From Candidatus Gastranaerophilales bacterium (GTDB lineage: Bacteria > Cyanobacteriota > Vampirovibrionia > Gastranaerophilales > Gastranaerophilaceae), in NCBI GenBank assembly GCA_947594025.1, contig CANQDZ010000002.1, positions 1-64,000 of the forward strand: 64,000 bases of DNA. The letters run 5' to 3'. The translations under genes were made by a program, and so were the position numbers. Position 1 is the first letter of the stretch. The number at the start of each line of letters is the position of its first letter. Below are positions 33,006-41,713 of the stretch, piece after piece. The notes under the pieces were generated by a model that saw only the letters and a program-made list of their open reading frames with translations, ran no database searches and was not told the origin of the DNA.

Positions 33006-33745
33006 TATAGTGTAAAGTCCTTACCTAAGTAGAATTCTTTTGCTATAGGGTCATTTGCGACGTCAACGCTCTTGCCTGCAATCTTAATTTTTCCGTCAAA
33101 TATAACGTATGCTCTGTCTGTGATTGAAAGAGTGGCTTTTGGATTGTGGTCAGTGATTAAAATGCCGATACCTTTTTCTTTTGCAAGCTTATAAATATTA
33201 TCTTTAATTTCGCCTATTGCAATAGGGTCAATACCCGTAAAAGGTTCGTCAAGAAGAATAAATTTCGGGCTTGCGGCAAGGGCGCGTGCAATTTCAACAC
33301 GTCTTCTTTCTCCGCCTGATAACTTAACGGCATTATATTTTCTTAATTTTTGAACACCAAACTCATCTAAAAGTGTTTCAAGCAAATCTTTTTTTTCTTG
33401 TTCATTCAGTTTATTATTCATTTCAAGAACAAGTTTTAAATTGTCTTCAACAGATAATTTTCTAAAAATAGAAGCTTCTTGAGGTAAGTATCCGAGTCCT
33501 TCTTCTGCGCGCTTATTCATTGTCATTAAGGTCATATCAAGTTGTTCGCCGTTGTCTTTTTCAAGAATAATTCTGCCTTGATTTGCCCTGACAAGACCGA
33601 CAACCATATAAAATGTTGTCGTTTTGCCTGCTCCGTTAGGACCTAAAAGACCGACTACTTCACCTTGGTTTACATCTATTGAAATATCGTTTACAACAGA
33701 GCGGTCCCCGTATATTTTAACAAGATTTTCTGCAATAATTTTCAT
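33005..33745 (-). CDS. lptB: LPS export ABC ATPase LptB
   Basis: A 246-residue ABC ATPase that powers LPS extraction from the inner membrane. All motifs are intact: Walker A LLGPNGAGKTTTF near 36-48, Q-loop YLPQEASIF, signature LSGGERRRVEIARAL, Walker B FILLDEPFTGIDP and the switch His in ITDHN. It is the first gene of a five-gene envelope operon (lptB, LptF/G, NAGPA-like, unknown, VTT). An AGAGGAAAA site precedes the ATG, and TTGTTGTATAAT is visible on the minus strand about 20 bases upstream. It is evidence for an outer membrane. Confidence 0.95.
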   Translation of the reverse strand: MKIIAENLVKIYGDRSVVNDISIDVNQGEVVGLLGPNGAGKTTTFYMVVGLVRANQGRIILEKDNGEQLDMTLMTMNKRAEEGLGYLPQEASIFRKLSVEDNLKLVLEMNNKLNEQEKKDLLETLLDEFGVQKLRKYNAVKLSGGERRRVEIARALAASPKFILLDEPFTGIDPIAIGEIKDNIYKLAKEKGIGILITDHNPKATLSITDRAYVIFDGKIKIAGKSVDVANDPIAKEFYLGKDFTL

Positions 33746-33838
33746 ATACTTTTCCTCTTAAAAGGATTATACAACAAATCCCGTTAAAATCATAAACATA
33801 TCTTTTGCTAAAACATTTTTTGCGATATACTTAATGGT

Positions 33839-35632
33839 ATGACGTTTAATAATCTTATAAATGATGCAGTAAATTTAATAACAAAAAAAAAATTTAAAAA
33901 AGCAAAAGAAACTCTTGCAAAACTCTTGAAAGAAGACGGAGAGAATCGCGAAGCACTTAAAAATTACGGTTTGTGCTGCATAAATCTTGAAGATTACATA
34001 GAGGGTGAAAAAACATTTAATAAGCTTGTAAAACTTGATAAAGAGGATGCAAGCGCACTTTACTATCTCGGAAACTGTCTTGAGCATAACGAAAAAATTG
34101 AACTTGCAGAAAAGAAATATCTTAAAGTCATAAAACTCAGAGAGGAATTTATAGACGCATATAAAAATCTGGGTTTTATATATATGCGCCAAGGTCAATT
34201 TGAAAAAGTTATAGAATATATTGATAAGGCATTATTATATGACACATCCGACTATCAGCTTTATTACTTTAAAGGCACGGCTTATCTTGCCATGAAAAAT
34301 ATCAACTATGCCATAAATATGTTTGAAAAGGCATATGAACTAAATATGGAGCATGAGCAGATTTTAAATAACTTGGGCGCGTGTTATCTGGCTCTCGGCA
34401 ATGTTGAAAAATCAAAAGAATATTTCTTAAAAGCTTATGATTTAAACCATGAAAATCCTACAACCTTATACAATATAGGCGTTATTTATCAGCTCTTATC
34501 AGAGGAGAAAATGGCTTATAAATATTTCGAAGAAGCCTATAAATATGATAAAAGCGACAATATCTTAAATTCTTACGCGCTCTCCGCAATGAGAATTGAA
34601 AAATATGACGTTGCATCAAAAATGTATGAAAAATTATATCTTAGAAATCCTTACAGAGCTGATTTGAAAACATATTTAATGGTTTGTTTGACCGAAAACG
34701 GAGAATATATGCGCGCTCTCCAACATGCAAAAGAACTTTATGAGCTTCAGCCAAATTCAAACGAGCTAAAAAAACATTTAGTCAAATTATACAGGCTTGT
34801 AGGTCAATATGATTATGCCCTTGAAATTGTTGAATCCATTATAAGAAAAGGGTGTATAAATGATGATATATTAAACGAAAAAGCTATGTGCGCCATAAGA
34901 ATAGGCGATTTTGAAATGGCAAAAAGCAGTTTGAAAAAAGCGGTTGATTTAAATCCGAATAACGCAACTGTGAGAAAAAACTTAGGTCTTACCTATCTTC
35001 ATTTAAATTATGCGGATTGGGCAAAAGATGAGCTTACCAAGGCGCTTGAGCTTGAACCCGACAATCATGATATTATATTCGCTTATGCAACATTTTTAAG
35101 CGATACTTTAGAATTTAAAGAAGCGGAAAAATATTATTTAAAAGCAATCAGGCTTAATCCGAAAAGCGATTTTTATCTCGGTACTTTGGGCGGCAATTAT
35201 TTACTCGAAAATGATATTGAAAACGCGGCAAAATATTTAAAAAAAGCGTACACAATAAATCCTAAAAATGCTGATGTATGTTTAAAACTTGCAAATGTTT
35301 ACTACAAGCAGGGAAAATATAACCTTGCAAGAAATATTCTGGAAGATGTTTGGAACACGCCAAATAATGCAGAAATTGTTAATCTTCTGGGGTTATGCTA
35401 CATTAAATTAAAAGATTACAAGAAGGCAAAAGCAATATTTAAAAAATTGGAAGCTTCTTATCCTCATAATCATCTGGTCATGATAAATATTGCAGAATGC
35501 GCATTATCATTGGGAGAGTTAGACGAAGCTCAAGAATATGCTTTAAAAGCAGTTGAGATTTTCCCTGATTTTAAAGGCGCAATCAAAATTTTAGGCAAAA
35601 TAAAAAAGGCAAAGGAACAAAATAATGAATAA
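33839..35632 (+). CDS. Large TPR-repeat protein
   Basis: A 597-residue soluble protein that is almost entirely tetratricopeptide repeats, at least 14 by eye (for example YYLGNCLEHNEKIELAEKKY, LNNLGACYLALGNVEKSKEY, VCLKLANVYYKQGKYNLARN). No signal peptide, kinase or transferase domain is present. It may organise a complex or bind a glycosyltransferase or secretion component. A TATACT box lies seven bases before the ATG, so it is predicted leaderless. It is followed by trpS with an 8-base overlap. Function is not readable from sequence. Confidence 0.88.
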   Translation: MTFNNLINDAVNLITKKKFKKAKETLAKLLKEDGENREALKNYGLCCINLEDYIEGEKTFNKLVKLDKEDASALYYLGNCLEHNEKIELAEKKYLKVIKLREEFIDAYKNLGFIYMRQGQFEKVIEYIDKALLYDTSDYQLYYFKGTAYLAMKNINYAINMFEKAYELNMEHEQILNNLGACYLALGNVEKSKEYFLKAYDLNHENPTTLYNIGVIYQLLSEEKMAYKYFEEAYKYDKSDNILNSYALSAMRIEKYDVASKMYEKLYLRNPYRADLKTYLMVCLTENGEYMRALQHAKELYELQPNSNELKKHLVKLYRLVGQYDYALEIVESIIRKGCINDDILNEKAMCAIRIGDFEMAKSSLKKAVDLNPNNATVRKNLGLTYLHLNYADWAKDELTKALELEPDNHDIIFAYATFLSDTLEFKEAEKYYLKAIRLNPKSDFYLGTLGGNYLLENDIENAAKYLKKAYTINPKNADVCLKLANVYYKQGKYNLARNILEDVWNTPNNAEIVNLLGLCYIKLKDYKKAKAIFKKLEASYPHNHLVMINIAECALSLGELDEAQEYALKAVEIFPDFKGAIKILGKIKKAKEQNNE

Positions 35633-36641
35633 AAAAATTATTGTTTCAGGTATGAGACCAACAGGCAAATTGCATATAGGACACTATTTTGGTGTTATTC
35701 AAAATTGGGTAAAATTGCAAGATGAATTTGACTGCTATTATTTTGTTGCCGACTGGCATGCTCTGACAACTAAATATAATCAAACGGAATATTTAAGACA
35801 AAACGTTATAGATGTTGCAGCCGATTGGCTTGCATCCGGTTTGGACCCTTTAAAATCAACAATATATGTCCAATCTCATATTCCGCAAGTTGCTCAGCTG
35901 CATTTGCTTTTAAGTATGATAACTCCTCAAAATTGGGTAGAGCGCGACCCTACCTTAAAAGACATGACAAAAATTCTTCGCCTTCAAAAAGAAGAAGGCA
36001 ATAATGAATCTTCATCAGTATCATACGGTCTTTTAGGTTATCCTGTTTTAATGACCGCAGATGTTATGATGATGAATGCAAACTTTATTCCCGTGGGAAT
36101 TGACCAAGTTGCTCATATTGAAATATCAAGAGATATCATAAGACGTTTTAATAATATGTATAATACGGATTTCTTTGTTGAACCCGAGCCAAAACTCACT
36201 CAAATTCCGTTGTTAAAAGGTTTAGACGGAAATAAAATGGGTAAAAGTTTCAACAATGATATTAAAATATCAGATGACGAAGAAACAACAGCCAAAAAAA
36301 TCATGACAGGTATTACGGACAGGTCAAGACTCAGAAAAACGGATATAGGTCATCCGGATGAATGCGAAGTAATCTACGACTACTGGAAGATTTTCGGATG
36401 TGAAGAAGAAATAAACGAAATAAATTCAATGTGCTCAAAAGGGCTTATAGGGTGCGCCGATTGCAAAAGAAAACTTGCGCAAAAGGTAAATGAATACTTT
36501 GCCCCGATTAGAGAAAAACGCAGGGAATACGAAAAAAACCCTGACCTTGTGGTTGAAATTCTAAACGAGGGTAATAAAAAGGCGGAAAAAAGAGCGCAAG
36601 AAGTTCTTGATAAAGCTAAAGAAGTTATGAAAATGTACTAA
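35625..36641 (+). CDS. trpS: Tryptophanyl-tRNA synthetase
   Basis: Class I aminoacyl-tRNA synthetase of 338 residues, typical for the bacterial enzyme. It has GMRPTGKLHIGHYFG (HIGH motif), the tryptophan-pocket region and GNKMGKSFNN (KMSKS-type loop, KMGKS). The tRNA-binding C-terminal half includes LAQKVNEYFAPIREKR. The ATG overlaps the TPR gene by 8 bases, with an AAAGGAACA site before it. The stop at 36641 is immediately adjacent to the convergent PEBP gene, with no terminator visible. Confidence 0.97.
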   Translation: MNKKIIVSGMRPTGKLHIGHYFGVIQNWVKLQDEFDCYYFVADWHALTTKYNQTEYLRQNVIDVAADWLASGLDPLKSTIYVQSHIPQVAQLHLLLSMITPQNWVERDPTLKDMTKILRLQKEEGNNESSSVSYGLLGYPVLMTADVMMMNANFIPVGIDQVAHIEISRDIIRRFNNMYNTDFFVEPEPKLTQIPLLKGLDGNKMGKSFNNDIKISDDEETTAKKIMTGITDRSRLRKTDIGHPDECEVIYDYWKIFGCEEEINEINSMCSKGLIGCADCKRKLAQKVNEYFAPIREKRREYEKNPDLVVEILNEGNKKAEKRAQEVLDKAKEVMKMY

Positions 36642-37103
36642 TTATCTTTGATATGTTGCAGTAATTGCGGCACTGTCAACAGAATGGCTTTTTATAATAT
36701 CTTCTGCTTGTTTTGGCGGGGTATTTTTGTCTATCTCTAATTTTTCGATATCAAGGGCATAAATTGTGAAATTATAATGATGTATTCCATGCCCGACAGG
36801 CGGTGCTGCGCCGTCGTAGCCTGATTTACCAAAATCAGTCAAGGTTTCCATGTACTTAATATTTTCACCTTCCGTAAAATGGACTACATCTTTTGGTATG
36901 TTAATTACAAGCCAATGATACCAGCCGTTTTCTTTTGGTGCATCAGGGTCATGGCACACAAGGGCAAATGATTTTGTACAAACAGGATAATCTTCCCAGC
37001 TTAAATCAGGCGACATATTACCACCCGTACATCCGTGTCCGCAGTATACCTGAGCGCTTGGAAGCGTGTCCATATTTTTAAAGGATGTGCTTGTAATTTT
37101 CAT
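36642..37103 (-). CDS. YbhB/YbcL family (PEBP) protein
   Basis: A 153-residue phosphatidylethanolamine-binding-protein homologue. The conserved ligand-pocket motifs are MSPDLSWEDYP, ALVCHDPDAPKENGWYHWLVI and APPVGHGIHHYNFTIYALD, with the characteristic His residues. No signal peptide is present. PEBPs bind anionic ligands and sometimes modulate kinases or proteases; the function in bacteria is unclear. An AAGGAGAAT site precedes the ATG. An orphan terminator lies about 50 bases upstream on its own strand. Confidence 0.9.
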   Translation of the reverse strand: MKITSTSFKNMDTLPSAQVYCGHGCTGGNMSPDLSWEDYPVCTKSFALVCHDPDAPKENGWYHWLVINIPKDVVHFTEGENIKYMETLTDFGKSGYDGAAPPVGHGIHHYNFTIYALDIEKLEIDKNTPPKQAEDIIKSHSVDSAAITATYQR

Positions 37104-37155
37104 AAATTCTCCTTATCTTAAACGGATGATACCAATTTCAGATAAATATTGCAAT

Positions 37156-37227
37156 AAAAAAAGAGGAAACAAAAGTCTCCTCGTTGGAATTAAGAATAGC
37201 TGGAAGTATGAAAAAGATTTAATTATA
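37156..37227 (-). ncRNA. Candidate small RNA ending at an intrinsic terminator
   Basis: On the minus strand TATAAT (37227-37222) is followed, about 40 bases on, by an 8-pair stem with one mismatch (37163-37170 with 37175-37182) and seven T. No ATG frame lies between, and PEBP starts only after the terminator. A short transcript of roughly 60 bases would fit. The promoter has a poor -35 region, so the RNA is a guess; the terminator is solid. Confidence 0.35.
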
Positions 37228-37316
37228 TATAACCTTGTTTCTTCTGAGGATACAATTGCTTAACTGGGTAATATTTTTTATTTATTCGATTTAGCCTAAG
37301 AGTTTAATATTTGTGA

Positions 37317-37322
37317 TATAAT
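37317..37322 (+). promoter_or_regulatory. obgE extended -10 box, predicted leaderless
   Basis: TGATATAAT (37314-37322) is a TGn-extended consensus -10. The obgE ATG begins six bases later at 37329, and there is no ribosome site. Confidence 0.65.
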
Positions 37323-37328
37323 TTGAAT

Positions 37329-38609
37329 ATGACATCATTTATTGACAGAGCGAAAATTAAAGTCATTTCAGGTCATGGCGGAAACGGTATGGTTGCTTGG
37401 CGCAGAGAAAAATACGTTGATAAGGGAGGCCCTGCAGGCGGAGACGGCGGACACGGGGGCGATGTTTACCTTATGGGCGATGAAGGAATGTCTACCCTTA
37501 TGGATTTTAAGCATAAATCTGTTTTTAAAGCTCAAGCAGGCGAAAACGGCAGAGGTAAAACGCAGCATGGGGCATGCGCCGAGGACTTAATAATAAAAGT
37601 GCCTGTGGGTGTCGTTGTAACAGATATATCAACGGGCAAAATTATTGCGGATATTAAAGAAAACGGTCAAAAGGTTTTAATTGCAAAAGGAGGCCGCGGA
37701 GGAAGGGGTAATGCAAGATTTGCAACCGCCCAAAAAAGAGCACCTCAATTTTGCGAACCGGGTGAACCTTCAATTGAAAGAGAATTATCTCTTGAACTAA
37801 AACTTATAGCCGATGTCGGGCTTGTCGGTTTTCCTAATGCGGGTAAATCTACTCTTATAAGCATTATAAGCTCAGCTAAACCAAAAATCGCAGATTATCC
37901 TTTTACAACCCTTGTTCCAAATTTAGGAGTTGTTGAAAAACCGGACGGAAATACTTTTGTTGTTGCCGATATTCCGGGTCTTATCGAGGGTGCTTCTGAC
38001 GGAGTTGGTTTAGGGTATGAATTTTTGCGTCATGTCCAAAGATGCAAGTTTTTAATTCATCTTGTTGATATGAGCGTTGAAGATCCTGTAGGCAATTACA
38101 AAAAAATAAATAAAGAACTTGAAAAGTTTGATGTTGAACTTTCAAAAAGATACCAATTTTTAGTTTTAAACAAAGCAGATATTGTAGATGACAAAACAAA
38201 AGAAAAACTTTATAAAGATTTTAAAAAATTAAACAGCGATTTGTGTATAATATCATGTGCTGTTAAAAGCGGATTTGATGAATTTTTACAAAGAATTTAT
38301 CAATTAACGGAATCAATTGAAGCTCCGATTATAGAGGTTGAAGTTGATGACGACAATGATGCCTTCAACAATGACGATAGTGAATTTGAAGTTATTAAAC
38401 TTGACAAGAACACTTACTATGTTGACGGCGGAAAAATCAGAAGACTTGCTTCCGTGACAGATGAAAGAAATCTGCAGCAAATGAGAAGATTTTCCAATAT
38501 TCTTGATTCAATGGGAGTATGGGAAAAGCTTAAGGAAACGGGAGCACAGCAAGAAGATACAATCATTGCGGGCGGAATAGAAACCATTTACGTTGAAAAA
38601 TATTTCTGA
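37329..38609 (+). CDS. obgE: GTPase Obg (ObgE/CgtA)
   Basis: A 426-residue ribosome-associated GTPase. The glycine-rich Obg fold fills residues 1-160 (ISGHGGNGMVAWRREK, GPAGGDGGHGGDVY). The G domain has GFPNAGKSTLIS (G1), DIPGLIEGA (G3) and LNKAD (G4). A C-terminal OCT domain follows, with an acidic insert (EVDDDNDAFNNDDSE) just before it. The ATG at 37329 is chosen over an in-frame TTG at 37323 because the -10 box ends at 37322, leaving no leader for the TTG. Obg links GTP level to 50S assembly and growth control. Confidence 0.97.
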   Translation: MTSFIDRAKIKVISGHGGNGMVAWRREKYVDKGGPAGGDGGHGGDVYLMGDEGMSTLMDFKHKSVFKAQAGENGRGKTQHGACAEDLIIKVPVGVVVTDISTGKIIADIKENGQKVLIAKGGRGGRGNARFATAQKRAPQFCEPGEPSIERELSLELKLIADVGLVGFPNAGKSTLISIISSAKPKIADYPFTTLVPNLGVVEKPDGNTFVVADIPGLIEGASDGVGLGYEFLRHVQRCKFLIHLVDMSVEDPVGNYKKINKELEKFDVELSKRYQFLVLNKADIVDDKTKEKLYKDFKKLNSDLCIISCAVKSGFDEFLQRIYQLTESIEAPIIEVEVDDDNDAFNNDDSEFEVIKLDKNTYYVDGGKIRRLASVTDERNLQQMRRFSNILDSMGVWEKLKETGAQQEDTIIAGGIETIYVEKYF

Positions 38610-38720
38610 ATGTAATATGTTTGCCAATAATCTCATATGATTGTATGATATGTAATATAGCTAACAATTGTAAAATACTTGTGGTATATAATATTATTAT
38701 AAAATATCGGAAGCACATAT

Positions 38721-39878
38721 ATGTTTGATGATGAAAAAGAAATAGAAAACTGGGATAATATAAACGCGGATGTTAATTCATCCGGCGATGAACAAAGCTG
38801 GGATGATATATTAGATAACGCTGTTATACATGACGATAACCTTGAAGATGAAAATGACGCTCCTTCTCAATCATCTTATTATGAAGAAGAAGCTTATCCG
38901 CAAGGTGCGTCAGCACCTAACTATGTAGACGGTCAAGTATATGACTTAATGGAAGATGATGAGCCTGTTGTTGAAACAACAAGCCAAAGCGTAGGAATGG
39001 ACGAAGCTCAAAACATGTATACCGACGAGCAAACTCAGCAAGCTGAAAATTACAATAATTACAAAGCTGATGTGTATGAGGAGGAGGAGGCTAACGCTCC
39101 CCAAAATTATCAGCAAAATTATGCTAATCAATCAGCTCAAGTAAATGTTAACCCAAGGCCAATCGGTATAAGACAAGAAAAAAGTTCTTCCAAAACGCCG
39201 GTTATTTTAGGTATAGTTGTTGCTATTCTTTTTGCGCTTGCGGGTTATATGGGTTATACCTATTTAAAGGATAATGATTTAATCCCTGCAAACGGCGCAA
39301 GTACAACAGACAGCAGTTTAACAAATACAGAAACACAAAATGACGAAAATTTATTTGACGATGTTAATCAAAATCAAAATCAAAATGAAGCGCCTCAAAT
39401 GAATGAACAAGCACAGCCTTCACCAAATGATAAAGTTGTGGTGACCGTTGTGAACACGGGTCGTACTAATCCTTTTACACCTACGGGGAACTTTAGCGAA
39501 GCGGGCTACACTATCCCAAGAGGTCTGGATATTATGGCTCCCCCTTCATACGATGAAAATGTAACGCCAAACAAAATTGTTGATATTGTTGTTTCAGGTA
39601 TTTTGTATGACCAATACAAGCCTTCTGCAATTATTACAATCGGCGGAATTGACCACTTTGTTCAAAGAGGTGACTCAATTGATGATTATGTTGTTTCATA
39701 TATCGGACCTACAAGTGTTACGATTAGAACGGGTAAAAACACATATACCGCATCTATCGGACAACAATTCAATGTAAATAGCAGAATTGGCGGCGAAACA
39801 ACTTATGTAAGAGGTAAAAACGGTACTACAAGACAGTACTTTACACCGTCTGAAGAAGACATATCTAATGATTATTAA
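38721..39878 (+). CDS. Secretion/pilus assembly protein, PilP/GspC-like
   Basis: A 385-residue bitopic inner-membrane protein. An acidic, Asn/Gln-rich cytoplasmic N-terminal part (1-155) is followed by one membrane helix (about 162-182, VILGIVVAILFALAGYMGY), a second low-complexity stretch (NQNQNQNEAP), then a periplasmic domain starting VVNTGRTNPFTPTG. That last part resembles the homology region of PilP/GspC that docks onto the secretin. It is the first gene of an operon with secretin, ATPase and platform. A GGAAG site lies before the ATG, and a TATAAT about 28 bases upstream gives a normal leader. The exact family is tentative. Confidence 0.75.
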   Translation: MFDDEKEIENWDNINADVNSSGDEQSWDDILDNAVIHDDNLEDENDAPSQSSYYEEEAYPQGASAPNYVDGQVYDLMEDDEPVVETTSQSVGMDEAQNMYTDEQTQQAENYNNYKADVYEEEEANAPQNYQQNYANQSAQVNVNPRPIGIRQEKSSSKTPVILGIVVAILFALAGYMGYTYLKDNDLIPANGASTTDSSLTNTETQNDENLFDDVNQNQNQNEAPQMNEQAQPSPNDKVVVTVVNTGRTNPFTPTGNFSEAGYTIPRGLDIMAPPSYDENVTPNKIVDIVVSGILYDQYKPSAIITIGGIDHFVQRGDSIDDYVVSYIGPTSVTIRTGKNTYTASIGQQFNVNSRIGGETTYVRGKNGTTRQYFTPSEEDISNDY

Positions 39879-39901
39879 GAAGAAAAATAATGGAGTAGAA
39901 A

Positions 39902-41701
39902 ATGCTTAAAGAAATTAGAAAAACAGGTTACAGATACATACTGGCTTTGATTATACTTTTATCAGTCAACCAAAATACTATGGCTGTGACGAATAATATC
40001 GGTCTGAGCGGTTCAGCTTCAATATTGGATTTGAGCACATCAGCTCCCGATGTTGAAACAAATGTTAAGTTGAAAAATTCAAACAATATAACGAATTCTA
40101 AACGCACCATAACAATTTCTTTAAGAGATTCCGATATTAAACAAGTTTTGAGAATGATTGCCGATAAGGCAGGAATGAATATCATTTTCCACGAATCAGT
40201 ATCCGATAAAAAGGTTACGTTGGATTTAAAAAATGTAACTCTTGATGAAGCATTTAACTTCGTGCTTTCAACAGGCGAATTAAACTACTACGTTGAAGAT
40301 AAAACAATTATTGTAGCATCAGCCGATGCCACCCAGACATCAAGTTTTGCAAAACAATATTTGACAACATTCCCCATTAAATATGTAAACGCATCAAGTG
40401 TCGCATCTTTCCTTAATGACAACGTTTATTCAAGCGGTTTAAAAGGTCTTTCTAATATCAAGATTGCAACAAGCAACCCAAGAACAAACGAAGTTATGAT
40501 TTTTGGTACAAAAACCGACTCCGATGTTGCAAGAAAGGTCATCGCAAAACTTGATACAAAACCATTAATGAACAACTTCAAAGTTGTTCACACAACACCA
40601 AAACAAATGGCTGATTTTATTTGTAAATCTTTATTTGCAGATCAAGATTCTCCTGAAGGTGAAGACGAAGCCGATTCAGACAGCGAAGTACTTGAATTAA
40701 GTATCGGCGGCGGTTCAGTTGCTTGTAAAGCAAAAATAGAAGATGAAGGCGGTTCTGATGACGGAAACGCTATCTTCAAATCTCAACCCGCAACAATCAT
40801 TTATATGGAACAAGCGGGTGAAGTCGGTATCTACGGCGGTTCATACGAACAAGCCAAAATGGTTGAAGACTTCATTGCAAGACATGATAAAAAACAAACA
40901 ATGGCATTCATTGAGTTAAATATCATTGAACTTAATGAAACAGGTTCAAACGAATTTAACACGGCTTGGAATATTGCAACACCATTTGCAAATCTTAATT
41001 TCACAAAAGACGGCGGTTTAGGATTTGGTACAATCAATGTTCTATCTGCCTCAAGTGCAGGCTGGAACTGGCTTCAAACCAATGAAGGCGGTGTGAATGC
41101 TGCTCTTACATTGAACTGGTTAATTAAAGACGGTAAAGGAAGAAGCATTGCAAATCCTAAGATTATGACAACAAACGGTCAAAAATCTACTATCGACTTA
41201 ACATCTGACTACGTTTCAAAGGTTACAACTCAAACAAGTACAAACACTTTGACTTCACAACCAATCATCACCAAAACTTATGATGTTGCAAACGATAACG
41301 GTTTAAAAATCGAAATTACTCCGTTTATAAGTCCGGAAGGATATGTTTCAATGAACATTAAACCTGAATATGCTGCAATCAAACAAAAGATTTACGGTAC
41401 GTCAAGCGCATCTCCCGATGATAGCGACTTGGTTGCAACATTACTTCAAAGAAGAGACTTAGAATTAAATAATATCAGAATTAAAGACGGAGAAACACTT
41501 ATCCTTGCAGGTTTTGTAAGTGAGGCAGAAACTCAAACAAGCACAAAATTCCCAATTCTTGGTGACTTGCCTTTGATTGGCTCATTATTTAGAAGCTCAA
41601 ACAAAGAATTAACAAAAGAAGAAATGGTAATTATGATTACTCCTCATATTGTTTATGGTGACGATCACTACGATTCATCAAATTCAAATATCCAACTATA
41701 A
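39902..41701 (+). CDS. Secretin (PilQ/GspD family)
   Basis: A 599-residue outer-membrane channel protein with an N-terminal export signal (about 1-28). The N0/STN domain is near 75-140 (LRDSDIKQVLRMIADKAG), then come N1-like domains, an acidic insert (about 250-270) and the C-terminal beta-barrel domain: IANPKIMTTNGQKS, LILAGFVSEAE, FPILGDLPLIGSLFRS and MVIMITPHIV. It forms the gate for pili or type II secretion. It lies 23 bases after the PilP/GspC-like gene and 12 before the ATPase. Pilus and secretion systems cannot be told apart by the secretin alone. Confidence 0.92.
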   Translation: MLKEIRKTGYRYILALIILLSVNQNTMAVTNNIGLSGSASILDLSTSAPDVETNVKLKNSNNITNSKRTITISLRDSDIKQVLRMIADKAGMNIIFHESVSDKKVTLDLKNVTLDEAFNFVLSTGELNYYVEDKTIIVASADATQTSSFAKQYLTTFPIKYVNASSVASFLNDNVYSSGLKGLSNIKIATSNPRTNEVMIFGTKTDSDVARKVIAKLDTKPLMNNFKVVHTTPKQMADFICKSLFADQDSPEGEDEADSDSEVLELSIGGGSVACKAKIEDEGGSDDGNAIFKSQPATIIYMEQAGEVGIYGGSYEQAKMVEDFIARHDKKQTMAFIELNIIELNETGSNEFNTAWNIATPFANLNFTKDGGLGFGTINVLSASSAGWNWLQTNEGGVNAALTLNWLIKDGKGRSIANPKIMTTNGQKSTIDLTSDYVSKVTTQTSTNTLTSQPIITKTYDVANDNGLKIEITPFISPEGYVSMNIKPEYAAIKQKIYGTSSASPDDSDLVATLLQRRDLELNNIRIKDGETLILAGFVSEAETQTSTKFPILGDLPLIGSLFRSSNKELTKEEMVIMITPHIVYGDDHYDSSNSNIQL

Positions 41702-41713
41702 AAATTAAAAACT

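Noticed and set aside
37066-37263. Plus-strand 65-codon frame before obgE
   Set aside because: It crosses the PEBP start and the orphan terminator, with no ribosome site and no conserved look.
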